Shown here: in pieces, positions 8,058-17,631 of the stretch
How positions within the stretch are numbered: position 1 is the stretch's first letter
Layout of the letters: each line of letters opens with the position of its first letter
Source of the DNA: Magnetococcales bacterium
Lineage (GTDB): Bacteria; Pseudomonadota; Magnetococcia; Magnetococcales; Magnetaquicoccaceae
Direction of reading: 5' to 3'
Length of the DNA: 64,000 nucleotides
NCBI GenBank assembly: GCA_011089965.1
Contig: JAANAU010000013.1
Coordinates: 1-64,000, forward strand
Translations under genes and position numbers: made by a program
The notes under the pieces: model-generated
What the model was told of the DNA's origin: nothing
Database searches by the model: none
The model's input: the letters and a program-made list of their open reading frames with translations, nothing else

Positions 8058-8783
8058 TTAATCGAGCGGAGCCGAAGAGTCGCCTTCGCCCCGGACCTCC
8101 GAGGTACGCATCACACCGATTTCCACAATGAACATGGAGGGATCCTGACGCTCTTTGGGCATCTCTCCCACCTTTCTGGCCGGGGAGACCACCCGCACCC
8201 GCCGGGGATCAATACCGCCTTCACCGATCAGGTATTCGGCCACGGCCTGTGCCTCAACCATGCCGGCAGCCCACGGATTGAGCAGTCCGGCCAACGGCGG
8301 AGGTGGGGCAGCGTCGGGCAGTCCGGTCACCTGGATTTCATTGCGCAATCCTTGCAGCATATTGGCAATCTGGCTCAATTTCAACTTGCTATCCGGATGG
8401 ATCTCCAGACTTTTAGGTTTGAACAGGGTCTTTTTGGCCAGTTTCAGGAAAATGCCCTCTTTGGTTTCGCGCAGTTCGGCTTCGCCATTGTCCACCTGAT
8501 GCTGAACCATCAATTCCAGCTTTTCGATCAGTTGCACGAGTTTGATCTCTTGTTGGAAATCGACGCTCACCAGGCTGTCGCCCCCAACCGGATTGATCTG
8601 GTCTGAACTGTTCAAACCAAAGGCATTGCGCATCGTGCCTTGCAACTTCTTGAACTTCGTGGCATTCACCGTGGACATGGAGAAAAGGATCACGAAAAAG
8701 CAGAGAAGCAACGTTGCCATATCTGCCCAGGAGATGAACCAGAGCGGGGTTCCTTTCTTGCATGTCGGACATTTTTTGGCCAT
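8058..8783 (-). CDS. motB: Flagellar stator protein MotB/PomB-like
   Basis: A 241-residue MotB-type protein. The N-terminus (CPTCKKGTPLWFISWADMAT) carries the ion-carrying Asp at residue 21 of the single membrane helix, followed by LLLCFFVILFS. This form is closer to sodium-type PomB than to E. coli MotB. The C-terminal half should be an OmpA-like peptidoglycan anchor, but the usual loop with H-T-D and the N-x-x-L-S-x-x-R-A helix is poorly kept (TGLPDAAPPPP, NPWAAGMVEAQAVAEY). It lies 47 nt downstream of motA. Together they form the torque-generating stator in the inner membrane. The ion used is not proven. Confidence 0.9.
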   Translation of the reverse strand: MAKKCPTCKKGTPLWFISWADMATLLLCFFVILFSMSTVNATKFKKLQGTMRNAFGLNSSDQINPVGGDSLVSVDFQQEIKLVQLIEKLELMVQHQVDNGEAELRETKEGIFLKLAKKTLFKPKSLEIHPDSKLKLSQIANMLQGLRNEIQVTGLPDAAPPPPLAGLLNPWAAGMVEAQAVAEYLIGEGGIDPRRVRVVSPARKVGEMPKERQDPSMFIVEIGVMRTSEVRGEGDSSAPLD

Positions 8784-8830
8784 GATCGGCGATCCTTACA
8801 CATTATGATGGGTATTGGAAATCATCGCCA

Positions 8831-9586
8831 TCAGGCCATGGTTTCACGATGCTTGCGCGACAGGGCGGAAACCAGGGATTTTTCCAGGATACGCGGATTA
8901 ACCCCCCGCTGAATCCCCTGTACACCGTCCATGACCAGCTCATAGATCACCGCTTCATGGGTGCTGTAATGGTGCAGTTTGATACCGAACGGAATCACGA
9001 TCATGTTGGCGACGATGGCACCATACATGGTGGCGAGCAGGGCCGTGGCCATGGAGGGTCCAATGGCATCCGGGTTGCTCAGGTTGGAGAGCAGTTCCAC
9101 CATACCGATCAGCGTACCCACCATACCCATGGCCGGACCGGCCTCACCCATGCTTTCAAACATCACCACCCCCACATGGTGACGGATCTGCATGTATTCC
9201 AACTCTTTGGTTAAAATCTCACGCAGATATGCGGGGTCCACGCCATCGACGCAGAAATTGATGGCCGTCTTGAGTACCGGGTGATTGATCTGGACTTTTT
9301 CCAGCGCCAGGATCCCCTCTTTGCGGGCAATATTGGAACAGTTGATGATCTGTTCGATGATTTCCTTGGGATGCTCTTTGGGAATCTTGAACAGTTTCGA
9401 GAGGATCGCCATGGTGTTCATGATGTCATCGATGCTGAACTTGACGAAGGTGCTGGCGATCAGACCTCCCACCACCACGATCACTGCATGGAAACTCCAG
9501 AACAGGCCGATGTTGTGTCCCATCAAACCAAACGTGATCAATGCAGCGATCACCAAACCAATGACGGTTGAAATGTCAAGTTTCAT
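8831..9586 (-). CDS. motA: Flagellar stator protein MotA/PomA-like
   Basis: A 251-residue protein with four membrane segments: helices 1-2 at the N-terminus (STVIGLVIAALITFGLMGHN, HAVIVVVGGLIAS), then a large cytoplasmic loop with RKEGILALEK and TKELEYMQIRH, then helices 3-4 (GPAMGMVGTLIGMVELL, ALLATMYGAIVANMIVIPF). The loop before helix 3 contains the charged residues that touch the rotor protein FliG. Length and short N-terminus are those of the PomA type. AAGGGG sits 8 nt ahead of the ATG at 9586. An in-frame extension to 9670 has no family similarity. It is the first gene of the motAB operon. Confidence 0.93.
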   Translation of the reverse strand: MKLDISTVIGLVIAALITFGLMGHNIGLFWSFHAVIVVVGGLIASTFVKFSIDDIMNTMAILSKLFKIPKEHPKEIIEQIINCSNIARKEGILALEKVQINHPVLKTAINFCVDGVDPAYLREILTKELEYMQIRHHVGVVMFESMGEAGPAMGMVGTLIGMVELLSNLSNPDAIGPSMATALLATMYGAIVANMIVIPFGIKLHHYSTHEAVIYELVMDGVQGIQRGVNPRILEKSLVSALSRKHRETMA

Positions 9587-9851
9587 TCCGGACACCCCTT
9601 TATCCATATTCAAATTGTCAGAATTTTGACCGGCAGGCACGCACATCATCACAGCAACCGACCTTGGCATGTTCTAAAGCACAACCCGTACCAACTGAAT
9701 CAAGCATTATCAATTCATCACCCAATGAATCATGCCGTTGGTACGAAAATTGGAACCTGGACTCTGGGAGTTGCGCTCTCACTTAAGCAACAGGCAGGCT
9801 GTCGAATCTTTTATTTGTGAAGAGATCCCAATTCCGGCCCAGAACGTGATG
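9587..9851. other. Upstream region of motA, long inverted repeat
   Basis: No gene is seen. An 8-bp inverted repeat, GTACCAAC near 9687 and GTTGGTAC near 9734, encloses about 40 bases. Inside it, GAATCA occurs twice as a direct repeat. No clear sigma-28 promoter was found upstream of motA, so the promoter class is unknown. Confidence 0.3.
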
Positions 9852-9882
9852 AAAAAAAACGGACGCCGAATCAAGCCGTTTT
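9852..9882 (-). terminator. Terminator of the hemerythrin kinase gene
   Basis: On the minus strand, AAAACGG and CCGTTTT arms (9876-9882 with 9856-9862) enclose a 13-nt loop and run into eight T residues (the A run 9852-9859 on the given strand). It lies about 95 nt past the stop of the kinase gene. Confidence 0.7.
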
Positions 9883-9977
9883 GAAGGTGCCGCGAGCCGC
9901 GCCATTAATGTACAGGCTCAGGAGATCCCCTGATCGGAAAGGAGTACAGCAGAGCTGAAGAAGCCGCTCAATCCAAC

Positions 9978-12587
9978 CTATTTATGCATATGAATACATA
10001 TTCTTCCCATTTGTTGAATCACCTCCAGAAGCCGCTGTTTCTTGATAGGCTTGGTGATATATAGATCACAGCCCGCTTCCTGACTGCGATCCGCTTCCCC
10101 CTCAAGGGCGTGTGCGGTTAGAGCCACGACAGGAAGATGCTGGCGGCCTGTTTCCTGCTCCCACTTGCGGATGGCGCGGGTGGCGCTGTAGCCGTCCATC
10201 ACCGGCATCTGCACATCCATGAAAACCAGGTCGAACGGCTCAGCCTGAACCATCGCCAGTGCTTCAGCGCCATTGTTGACGATGGTCAACTGGTAGGATG
10301 TTGACCTGAGATAGGCGCTGATCAACATCTGATTCTCTTCAACATCCTCTGCCAAAAGAATGCGCAAAGGCCATTCATCAGCAGCTTTCGTCAAGGCCAC
10401 GGAAGATGGGGATGGATGGCTCACCTCTGGGGGTGCAGCCTCCCGTAAAGGCAAAAGCACTTGAAAGGTGCTGCCAAGCCCCACGGTGCTCTCCAGGCGG
10501 ATACTTCCACCCATCTGCTCCACCAGGAATCGAGCAATGGTCAATCCAAGGCCGCTGCCCCCATAGCGGCGGGTAATGCCTGAATCCGCCTGGGTGAAGA
10601 GTTCGAAGATGCGCTGCAAGTGTTCATGGCTGATACCGATCCCTGTATCCCGCACCGTGATATGAAGCATACTTGGCATACCTTTGACCACTGCCGCCAA
10701 CAGCCCGATTTCCCCCTGCTCGGTAAATTTGATGGCATTACCCAGCAAGTTGAACAGCACCTGTTTCAACCGCAAGTTGTCCCCCATGATCCAGCAGGGC
10801 ACATCCTCCCCTACCTGGCAAGTAAGAGCCAGCCCCTTGCCTTCGGCCACCACCCTCAGCATGTCACTCACATTTTGCAACAGTTCCACCACGGCCACAG
10901 GCTCCTCAACGAGCCGCAACTGGCCGGCCTCGATCCTGGAGAGGTCGAGAATCTGATTGATCAGTTCCAGGAGGTTGTTGCCGGCTTCCTGAAGCTTGGC
11001 CACGCAACCCCTCTGCTCCTGGTTCAGAGGGGATTCCAACAGCACGTCCCCCATGCCGATGACCACGTTCATCGGGGTGCGAATCTCGTGGCTCATGGCG
11101 GCCAGGAATCTGCTCTTGGCCTGGTTGGCGGCCTCGGCCTGCTCTTTGGCCTCGATCAGGGCCATTTGGGCACGCTTGTCTTCGGTGACGTCCAGCAGCA
11201 TGAAAATCAGCCACTCCACCGCTCCTTTGACATCTTTGACCGGATGCAGGGTCCAGTCCCAATAGGTGGTCCCCCACTCCGGATGGTCGGGAAATTCAAA
11301 CGGCTTGGCCAGGATGGTGAAGGAGTCGCCGCTGGCCACCACATGTCGGAAGATGGACTCATTCTCCGCATGCGGGTAGAGGTCAAAGTGGTTCTTTCCG
11401 GAGAAATAATCCGGCTCGAACCCGCAGGCCTTGGCGTAAGCGTGGTTGACGCGGATGAAATTGAACTCCCGGTCCAGGAACACCACGGAGAGGTGGGTGG
11501 TGTTGAAGAGTTTTTCCAGGAAATCATTGGAGCGGCGCAATTCATCAACCGCTCTTTCCGCTGCCTCCTTGGCCTGGTGCAACGCCGTTTCCACCTGTTT
11601 GCGTTCGGTGATGTCGCGGACATTCACCACAACCCCGCCGATGTCGGGATTCCCCAGTTGGTTTGAACCTCGTGCCTCCAGATACACCCAGCCGCCGTTC
11701 TTGCACCGGTGTCGGTACTCCGCGCCGCCAGACCCCGTCTTGATGATCTGCTGGAACGCAACCAGAACACGCTCCTGATCATCGGGATGGATCATCCGTT
11801 CGATTACCGGGATATCGACAAGTTCAGCGGGAACGTAACCGTGGCACCGCTCGGCGGATGGACTCACATAGCGCTGGATGCCGTCAGCGTCAAGGATGAC
11901 GATGGTGTCAAAGGAGTTCTGAATGAGCTGTAAGAAGCGCCGATCATTTGCCTGCGCCTCCTGACGGGAGCAGAGCAATGCTTCCTTGTCACGCCGATGC
12001 TCTGCCAGTTCACGCATCAACCGCAGGGTATTCGATGAGAGTGTGGAGTAGATCGACAGAATGATGTCGATCAATGCGCGCGCAGCTCCCCCCATTTGCT
12101 CTTTGGCCCGAAGCTTTGCAGACTCCAGCGACAATCCATCCTTGAGTGCCAATACCATGCAGGCCAGATAACGATCACTTTCCAAGATGTGGAACGCCAA
12201 CCAGCGGGCAAGGAAACCGAGGGTCTCTTCGGCCACTTCAGTCAGAAGCTTTGATTTCCTGGACGCTTCGAGGAAGGAGATTTCCTGCACAAAGGAGCGA
12301 TGGATGGCTTGGTGTTCAACCTCGACCGGGTCACCGGCAAGGTGTTCCCGCCAAACCGCCTCTTCGGTATCGAAGTGATAGACCGCATATTCTGCCAGTT
12401 CGGTAAGAATATTATCCAGGATCTTTGTCTCGGCGTTAAAGGCAACATGGCTTGCAAGAATATTAAGCAGTTGCACCAAATTCCGGTGCTGATGATCGAT
12501 CTCGGGCAATCCTGTATCGAAGTTGTCGTCCCACGGAAATATATCAATAGAATTCACATGTTCAGTTACATATTTGTCTAGATCCAT
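9978..12587 (-). CDS. Hemerythrin-PAS-PAS hybrid histidine kinase
   Basis: An 869-residue soluble hybrid kinase. Residues 1-150 form a bacteriohemerythrin domain with the di-iron ligands in place ([32 protein letters not shown]), so it probably senses O2 or redox state. Two PAS domains follow (about 215-330 and 350-480), then HisKA with MSHEIRTP, HATPase_c ([24 protein letters not shown]), and a C-terminal receiver with phospho-acceptor Asp in [12 protein letters not shown]. There are no membrane helices. AGGAG stands just ahead of two ATGs (12590, 12587), and the second has better spacing. Likely job: oxygen-linked phosphorelay, perhaps aerotaxis or c-di-GMP control. No dedicated phosphotransfer partner is adjacent. 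Confidence 0.93.
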   Translation of the reverse strand: MDLDKYVTEHVNSIDIFPWDDNFDTGLPEIDHQHRNLVQLLNILASHVAFNAETKILDNILTELAEYAVYHFDTEEAVWREHLAGDPVEVEHQAIHRSFVQEISFLEASRKSKLLTEVAEETLGFLARWLAFHILESDRYLACMVLALKDGLSLESAKLRAKEQMGGAARALIDIILSIYSTLSSNTLRLMRELAEHRRDKEALLCSRQEAQANDRRFLQLIQNSFDTIVILDADGIQRYVSPSAERCHGYVPAELVDIPVIERMIHPDDQERVLVAFQQIIKTGSGGAEYRHRCKNGGWVYLEARGSNQLGNPDIGGVVVNVRDITERKQVETALHQAKEAAERAVDELRRSNDFLEKLFNTTHLSVVFLDREFNFIRVNHAYAKACGFEPDYFSGKNHFDLYPHAENESIFRHVVASGDSFTILAKPFEFPDHPEWGTTYWDWTLHPVKDVKGAVEWLIFMLLDVTEDKRAQMALIEAKEQAEAANQAKSRFLAAMSHEIRTPMNVVIGMGDVLLESPLNQEQRGCVAKLQEAGNNLLELINQILDLSRIEAGQLRLVEEPVAVVELLQNVSDMLRVVAEGKGLALTCQVGEDVPCWIMGDNLRLKQVLFNLLGNAIKFTEQGEIGLLAAVVKGMPSMLHITVRDTGIGISHEHLQRIFELFTQADSGITRRYGGSGLGLTIARFLVEQMGGSIRLESTVGLGSTFQVLLPLREAAPPEVSHPSPSSVALTKAADEWPLRILLAEDVEENQMLISAYLRSTSYQLTIVNNGAEALAMVQAEPFDLVFMDVQMPVMDGYSATRAIRKWEQETGRQHLPVVALTAHALEGEADRSQEAGCDLYITKPIKKQRLLEVIQQMGRICIHMHK

Positions 12588-12894
12588 CATATCTCCTCTG
12601 GAGTATTCCCGGGTTACATCATGGTCTTTCCCACGCTCCTGTGGTGGGTTAATCCGATTGGTTTAAAGAAAGGATGAGGCCATGAGCACCACTTTTCAAG
12701 TGCCCATGCCATCCCTGTTGGCCACAGGGGGGAAACCGCTCACGGACCTCCGGAGTTAAGGATCGCGGAATTGGCCATATCATAGCGCAGTTGCACCGCC
12801 GTGGCGACGAACCCAGTCGGATTGGCTGATCAGCATGGTGATGCCTCATCCTATTTCCCTTGCTCCCTATTTGGGAGCGTTGTATTCTTACGCA
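12588..12894. other. Region between hybrid kinase and higBA
   Basis: I see no intact gene. On the minus strand a short open stretch near 12740-12830 has protein-like composition but no start and no recognisable family. The right part must contain the promoter of higBA. Confidence 0.3.
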
Positions 12895-13197
12895 ATGAGA
12901 ATCATCGCCAAACGCACGCTACGGGAATTTTGGGAACGCGATCCGGCCAACCTGGATTGCAAGAGTGCTCTTGAAGCCTGGCATGCTCTTGTGGCCCAGG
13001 CAGACTGGCAAACCCCTGCCGATGTCAAGAATCAATTTCGCCATGCCAGCTTTCTCACGGGACATCGGGTTGTTTTCAACATTGCTGGCAACAAGTACCG
13101 GTTGGTTGTCAAGATCAACTATCCCTACAGCGTAGTGTACGTCCGTTTTGTCGGAACCCATTACCAATACGATCAGATCGATGCGGAGACCGTGTGA
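12895..13197 (+). CDS. higB: HigB-family mRNA interferase toxin
   Basis: A 100-residue protein of the HigB/RelE superfamily. The segments RIIAKRTLREFWERDP, WHALVAQADWQTPADVKNQF, VFNIAGNKYRLVVKINYPYS and VYVRFVGTHYQYDQID are the standard HigB pattern. HigB cleaves mRNA on the ribosome and arrests growth unless bound by HigA. The start at 12895 matches the family, because an upstream frame from 12835 adds non-conserved residues. The toxin gene comes first, as in other higBA loci, and its TGA overlaps the antitoxin ATG by one base. Confidence 0.92.
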   Translation: MRIIAKRTLREFWERDPANLDCKSALEAWHALVAQADWQTPADVKNQFRHASFLTGHRVVFNIAGNKYRLVVKINYPYSVVYVRFVGTHYQYDQIDAETV

Positions 13198-13571
13198 TGG
13201 AAATCCAACTCATTAAGACCGAACAGGACTATGACGCTGCGTTGGCTGAAGTGGAGCGACTGATGGATGCCGATCCCGACACACCTGAAGGAGATCGTCT
13301 GGATATCCTCACCACGCTGATCGCTGCTTACGAAGATAGGCATCATGCCATTGACCTGCCTGATCCTGTTGATGCGATCAGGTTCCGGATGGAACAGATG
13401 GGACTGAGTCGTAAGGAATTGGAACCATTCATTGGCAGCCGAGCGCGGGTGGCGGAAATTCTGAACCGCAAGCGACAACTCTCGCTGGAAATGATCCGTC
13501 GCCTTCACAAAGGACTGAAAATACCTGCCAACGTGCTCATTCAACCTACCCGTCAGGAGCATGCTTTGTAG
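13197..13571 (+). CDS. higA: HigA-family antitoxin (HTH)
   Basis: A 124-residue antitoxin with an acidic N-terminal half (EVERLMDADPDTPEGDRLDI) and a C-terminal XRE-like helix-turn-helix (MEQMGLSRKELEPFIGSRAR followed by VAEILNRKRQLS). It should neutralise HigB and repress the operon by binding its promoter. The ATG at 13197 shares one base with the toxin stop (TGATG), which indicates coupled translation. A GTG three bases earlier is possible but not needed. Confidence 0.92.
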   Translation: MEIQLIKTEQDYDAALAEVERLMDADPDTPEGDRLDILTTLIAAYEDRHHAIDLPDPVDAIRFRMEQMGLSRKELEPFIGSRARVAEILNRKRQLSLEMIRRLHKGLKIPANVLIQPTRQEHAL

Positions 13572-13956
13572 CGTTCTGAAGATCAATGCCCTGCTCAGTG
13601 GCCAGGCACACCAACCATCCCAACCTCCTTTGCCTGCGTCGTCCTCTGTAGTCTCGTGCTGACCAGGGCGGGAAGAATACACTCTTTAGTTTTTTTCTCC
13701 ATTCTCCGGCCTCAACCGACCAAGTGCAACTCAAGAACGTACTCCGGCTTTTCGCCACGGTGGGCCACTGGCCGCCCGTACACGAAAGTTCGGTCCAAAA
13801 TTCCAGGCCACTTCATATGAACGGTCCATAGCTTTTGGAGAATGTCGCCGGAGAGAAGAGAAAAAGGGCATTTTTCGACTCCTGCTTGTCCGGTTCCCGA
13901 CCGAATGCGTTTCCAGACCGGTTTGGCTATCTATTGAAAATACTGGAATTTTTCCC
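13572..13956. other. Gene-free stretch after higBA
   Basis: No coding region, RNA gene or repeat that I can support. Short open frames on both strands lack coding character. Confidence 0.4.
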
Positions 13957-13987
13957 ACAAAAAAAGCCGCTCCGAAAGGGCGGCTTT
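13957..13987 (-). terminator. Terminator downstream of tRNA-Lys
   Basis: On the minus strand an 8-bp stem, AAAGCCGC with GCGGCTTT (13980-13987 and 13963-13970), is followed by a run of T residues. It is placed 30 nt past the 3' end of the tRNA. Confidence 0.75.
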
Positions 13988-14016
13988 GGTGCTGAAAAAA
14001 TCTTGTCAAACAAAAA

Positions 14017-14092
14017 TGGTGAGCCGTACAGGAGTCGAACCTGTGACCCGCAGATTAAAAGTCTGCTGCTCTACCAACTGAGCTAACGGCCC
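14017..14092 (-). tRNA. tRNA-Lys (anticodon TTT)
   Basis: A 76-nt cloverleaf on the minus strand. The acceptor arms GGGCCGT and ACGGCTC pair with one G-T, the D arm begins TAGCTCAGTTGGTAGAGC, the anticodon loop is CTTTTAA (TTT), and the T arm contains GGTTCGACTCC. CCA is encoded. Confidence 0.96.
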
Positions 14093-14204
14093 CCATACAC
14101 GGGATGTCCCAACATCCAACCTGCTCCTTGTCGGGATCAATCCAGCCAATATAGCAGAGACTTGCCAGAAAGTGAACCCTGTTTGTGCAGGGATGGCATT
14201 TTTT

Positions 14205-14396
14205 TTACCGTTCATCCATCCAGGCCATCTGAATGGCCTCCAGGATCTTCTCATTGCAGCGTTCGGGGACATCCGCGAAATCGGGCAACCCCATCACCCA
14301 TTCCATCAAATCCGTAAAACGCACGGCCATGGGATCCTGATCCGGCATGGTATCTGCCAGGGCAATGGCGATGTCGATGGTATCGGTCCATTTCAT
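14205..14396 (-). CDS. iscX: Iron-sulfur assembly protein IscX
   Basis: A 63-residue acidic protein of the IscX (YfhJ) family, with KWTDTIDIAIALAD, then RFTDLMEWV and LPDFADVPE, which are hallmark segments. IscX binds the desulfurase IscS and iron and tunes the rate of cluster building. Its start overlaps the stop of fdx by four bases (ATGA). It is the last gene of the hscA-fdx-iscX operon, the order seen in the 3' part of ISC operons. Confidence 0.93.
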   Translation of the reverse strand: MKWTDTIDIAIALADTMPDQDPMAVRFTDLMEWVMGLPDFADVPERCNEKILEAIQMAWMDER

Positions 14397-14734
14397 GCGT
14401 CTCTTCCTTTCTTATCGACACGGATATTCACCGAATAAGGCGGAATGGTCACCACCAGTCCGTCCAGGGAGTCATCCAGAACGATCTGACACCCCAAACG
14501 ACTGGTGGCTGTCAAACCGAACGCCTTGTCCAACATATCCTCTTCCCGCTCATCCGCCGGATCCAACCGCTCGACCCACTCCGGATCCACGATCACGTGA
14601 CAGGTGGAACAGGCCACCGCCCCTTCGCATGCCCCTTCCAATGGAATCTCATGGTGATGCGCCACCTCCAGCAGGGTGTCCCCCGGCTCGGCCTCCACGG
14701 TTCGATTCATGGGCAGAAACGTCACCTTGATCAC
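14393..14734 (-). CDS. fdx: ISC-type [2Fe-2S] ferredoxin
   Basis: A 113-residue adrenodoxin-type ferredoxin. Cluster ligands are in CEGAVACSTCH (three Cys) and SRLGCQ (fourth Cys). The segment EPGDTLLEVAHHHEIPLEGA leads to the cluster loop. It supplies electrons for Fe-S cluster assembly on IscU. It begins 17 nt after hscA and overlaps iscX. Nothing unusual in the ligands. Confidence 0.95.
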   Translation of the reverse strand: MIKVTFLPMNRTVEAEPGDTLLEVAHHHEIPLEGACEGAVACSTCHVIVDPEWVERLDPADEREEDMLDKAFGLTATSRLGCQIVLDDSLDGLVVTIPPYSVNIRVDKKGRDA

Positions 14735-14751
14735 GTCCGTCTCTCCTCAAC

Positions 14752-16632
14752 TCATGCAAAATCATCCACCTTGCGACCGGTCATGGCCTGTTGCAGGCTC
14801 CGGTCCATACGCCTTTCGGCAAAAAAGCGGGTCTTTTGATCCATCTGTTGGATCCGCTCCTGAACAAGATCCACAGAGTCTCCCCGGGTTGCCTCCCACA
14901 ATGCCTGCATCGCCCCTTTGACCTGCTGCAACTCCGCCGCATCCAACAGATCGCCGTCCACACGCAAGGCCGCCTCAGCCGCAGCCAACACCCGATCCGC
15001 CTCCACCTTGGCCTCATTCCACAAACGCGCCTGCATATCCGATGCGCCATGACGCAACGCCTCGTGCAGCATGTCGGCAATTTCGTCTTCCGTCAACCCG
15101 TACGAAGGCTTGACCTTGATCGACTGCTCCACCCCGGTCGTCTCTTCCCGGGCGGAAACGGTCAACAAACCGTCCGCATCCACCTGATAGGTCACCCGAA
15201 TCCGGGCCGCACCCGCCGTCATCGGCGGAATGCCACGCAACTCAAAACGGGCCAGAGACCGACATTGACTGGCCAACTCCCGTTCCCCTTGCACCACATG
15301 AATGGCCATGGCGCTCTGACCATCCTTGAAGGTGGTGAAATCCTGCGCGCGCGCTGTGGGAATCGGGGCATTGCGCGGCACGATCTTTTCCACCAGATCC
15401 CCCATGGTCTCAATGCCCAAGGACAATGGTGTCACATCCAGCAACAACATCTCAGCCGGAATATTGCCCCCCAGACTCTCGGCCTGATGCGCTGCCCCCA
15501 ATGCCACCACCTGATCCGGGTCCAGATCCACCAAAGGTTCCCGCCCAAAAAATTCCGCCACCATGCGCCGCACCAATGGTACGCGCGTGGAGCCACCCAC
15601 CAACACCACACCTTGCAAGGCCGACGCTTCCACGCCCGCATCCTTGAGGACACGGCGACAGATCGGAATGGTTCGCCAGATCCAATCCCGCACCCCCTGT
15701 TCAAACTCCTGGCGCGTCATGCGACCGCTGTGAGCAGGCAGACCCGGCACATCAAAAACCACCTCCACCTCCCAGGACAACTGCTCCTTGACTGCCCGTG
15801 CCACTTTCCGGCAGGCCTGAAGCCAGCCCGGGTCCGGCTCCGTGACCCCGCTCTCTTCCATGATGCGCTGCATGATCCAGTGATCCAGATCATCCCCACC
15901 CAAGGCCGAATCCCCTCCGGTGGCCATGACCTGAAACAGCCCTTTTTCAAGCCTCAACAAGGAGATGTCAAAAGTGCCCCCACCCAGATCATAGATGGCA
16001 TACAACCCTTCGTTGCCCTTGTCCAATCCATAAGCCAGGGCCGCTGCCGTCGGTTCATTGAGCAGTCGCAACACCTCCAGACCGGCAACCCGTGCCGCAT
16101 CCTTGGTTGCCTGGCGTTGGGCGTCATCAAAATAGGCCGGAACCGTGATCACCACCCCATGCAGAACACCCCCAAGAGCATCTTCAGCACGTTTTTTCAA
16201 AACTTTGAGAATCTCAGCCGAGACCTCTACCGGCGATACACGGGTATCCCCTACCACAATACGCACCATCCCCCCATCGCCAGCCTCCAGAACATAGGGA
16301 GTGGTCGACAAATGGTGGCTGACATCCGCCAATCCCCGTCCCATGTAACGCTTGACCGATGCGATGGTTGTCTGCGGATGGGTCACAGCCACCCGGCGTG
16401 CCGCCTCCCCAACCCGCACACTCCGATCCTCACCATAATGGACAACCGAAGGCAAGGCGCACACCCCATCTTCATCCGGTATGCACAAAGGCTTGCCATC
16501 CAATCCAATGGCAGCCACCAAAGAATAGGTGGTACCCAGATCCATGCCCACCACCCGTTTGTGCCCACCAGGTCCACTCTGATGCGGCAGCAGCGACTGC
16601 CCCGGCTCCATGATATCCAACAGCACATCCAT
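14752..16632 (-). CDS. hscA: Fe-S assembly chaperone HscA (Hsp70 class)
   Basis: A 626-residue Hsp70-family ATPase. The ATP phosphate loop is [16 protein letters not shown]. Further motifs are [47 protein letters not shown] and [15 protein letters not shown]. The substrate-binding part begins with [16 protein letters not shown]. Length and lid fit HscA better than DnaK (about 640, with a Gly/Met-rich tail absent here). With the co-chaperone HscB it helps release clusters from IscU. Here it is the first gene of its operon, preceded by an AT-rich promoter region (16680-16735). No hscB, iscS, iscU or iscA is adjacent. Confidence 0.93.
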   Translation of the reverse strand: MDVLLDIMEPGQSLLPHQSGPGGHKRVVGMDLGTTYSLVAAIGLDGKPLCIPDEDGVCALPSVVHYGEDRSVRVGEAARRVAVTHPQTTIASVKRYMGRGLADVSHHLSTTPYVLEAGDGGMVRIVVGDTRVSPVEVSAEILKVLKKRAEDALGGVLHGVVITVPAYFDDAQRQATKDAARVAGLEVLRLLNEPTAAALAYGLDKGNEGLYAIYDLGGGTFDISLLRLEKGLFQVMATGGDSALGGDDLDHWIMQRIMEESGVTEPDPGWLQACRKVARAVKEQLSWEVEVVFDVPGLPAHSGRMTRQEFEQGVRDWIWRTIPICRRVLKDAGVEASALQGVVLVGGSTRVPLVRRMVAEFFGREPLVDLDPDQVVALGAAHQAESLGGNIPAEMLLLDVTPLSLGIETMGDLVEKIVPRNAPIPTARAQDFTTFKDGQSAMAIHVVQGERELASQCRSLARFELRGIPPMTAGAARIRVTYQVDADGLLTVSAREETTGVEQSIKVKPSYGLTEDEIADMLHEALRHGASDMQARLWNEAKVEADRVLAAAEAALRVDGDLLDAAELQQVKGAMQALWEATRGDSVDLVQERIQQMDQKTRFFAERRMDRSLQQAMTGRKVDDFA

Positions 16633-16751
16633 GAATCAGCTCTCTCCTGATAAACGCGACACAAACCTGCGCACGGCCGAGAAAACAATCACTTTACTTA
16701 ATAAAATAAAAATAATATATACTATCAAAACACTCTGAAAAATGAGCCTGA

Positions 16752-16798
16752 AAAAAAGATCCCCCTCCTTGGCTTCAGGCAGGCCTCGTGAGGGGGAT
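16752..16798 (-). terminator. Terminator of the Cache-protein gene
   Basis: On the minus strand, arms ATCCCCCTC and GAGGGGGAT (9 bp; 16790-16798 and 16759-16767) run directly into seven T residues. It begins 9 nt after the Cache gene stop and separates that gene from hscA. Confidence 0.8.
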
Positions 16799-16806
16799 TG
16801 GATGGC

Positions 16807-17253
16807 TTACTTGTAGTAACCCACGAAACAGACCTGATCACCCACCTTGGTCACAAAACTGACCTTCTGCACCGGGTCGGTGGTGTCCGGGCGTGGCCAC
16901 ATATAGCTGACCTCGCTGATTTTGCCCTCTTGAGCCACTTTGTACATCTCTTCGCCAAGCGCCTTGCCGGCCTTGTCTTTCAGCTCTTTCAGGCTCTTTC
17001 CAACCAGCTTCGGATGGGCAGTGAACGTTCCCGCAGCATCGCCGCATCCCGGATAAAGATCACGATCCTTGAAGCCCCCCTCCCCTTTGACAAACATGTC
17101 CAGGGCTTTGGCTTTGTCGGCCTTGAGCGCAACGACCGCCTTTTCCAGCATCGCTTTGGCCTCGTCCGCTGTACCGAACTGGTTGGCATGGGCAGAGGTT
17201 CCAATCCCAATCATCATGGCCAGCATTGCGCCGGCAAATACAGTATGCTTCAT
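16807..17253 (-). CDS. Secreted single-Cache-domain protein
   Basis: A 148-residue protein with a signal peptide (MKHTVFAGAMLAMMIGIG ... AHA) and one small Cache (sCache) domain. AKAMLEKAVVALKADKAKAL is the long helix, GGFKDRDLYPGCGDAAGTFT the ligand pocket, HPKLVGKSLKELKDKAGKAL the typical loop, and VSYMWPRPDTTDPVQKVSFV with VGYYK the C-terminal strands. Such stand-alone periplasmic Cache proteins bind small ligands and are found beside chemoreceptors or kinases, but none is adjacent here. It has its own terminator. The ATG at 17253 is chosen for the signal peptide. Confidence 0.85.
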   Translation of the reverse strand: MKHTVFAGAMLAMMIGIGTSAHANQFGTADEAKAMLEKAVVALKADKAKALDMFVKGEGGFKDRDLYPGCGDAAGTFTAHPKLVGKSLKELKDKAGKALGEEMYKVAQEGKISEVSYMWPRPDTTDPVQKVSFVTKVGDQVCFVGYYK

Positions 17254-17539
17254 CTTTCCAACCCCTCCTTCTTGGTCAATGAGCGGGTGGCCAATGCTGA
17301 CGCCTTGACTGCTCCGCAACCTCCCACAGGATTGTGGAAGGGCAAGAATAGCATGCACGCCAGCCAGCCGCAAAGGAGAACGCATCGAAAATGCTGCGCC
17401 ATTGTTTGTATTGGAAATGGAACGTCGGCACAACGGCAGACATCGGCCATCAGAGCAGCCTATAAAACCTCGCAAGAACCCATGATGACATGATCTGTTG
17501 GAATCCAGTTGATCGATAGGGCTGCGATGTTTTTTCTTG

Positions 17540-17588
17540 TTGACACGCCCTGAAGGATGGCATAGTTTATGTTGCATCGCAGCATAAA
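17540..17588 (+). promoter_or_regulatory. Phasin promoter with PhaR-like palindrome
   Basis: TTGACA at 17540-17545 and TAGTTT at 17563-17568 are separated by 17 bases. Overlapping the -10 end is a palindrome (17566-17588) with 10-bp arms broken only by one G-T pair, centred on TTGC-ATC-GCAG. This is one base away from the CTGC-N3-GCAG sites bound by the phasin repressor PhaR in Paracoccus and Rhodobacter. Seen directly: spacing and palindrome. Inference: PhaR binding. Confidence 0.5.
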
Positions 17589-17631
17589 CAGAGTTCAACA
17601 TTCCCACCGCCACCTTGCAAGGGGATCGACC

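Noticed and set aside
14791-16650. 619-codon plus-strand frame over hscA
   Set aside because: A pure antisense shadow of the conserved hscA gene, with His/Pro/Arg-rich composition.
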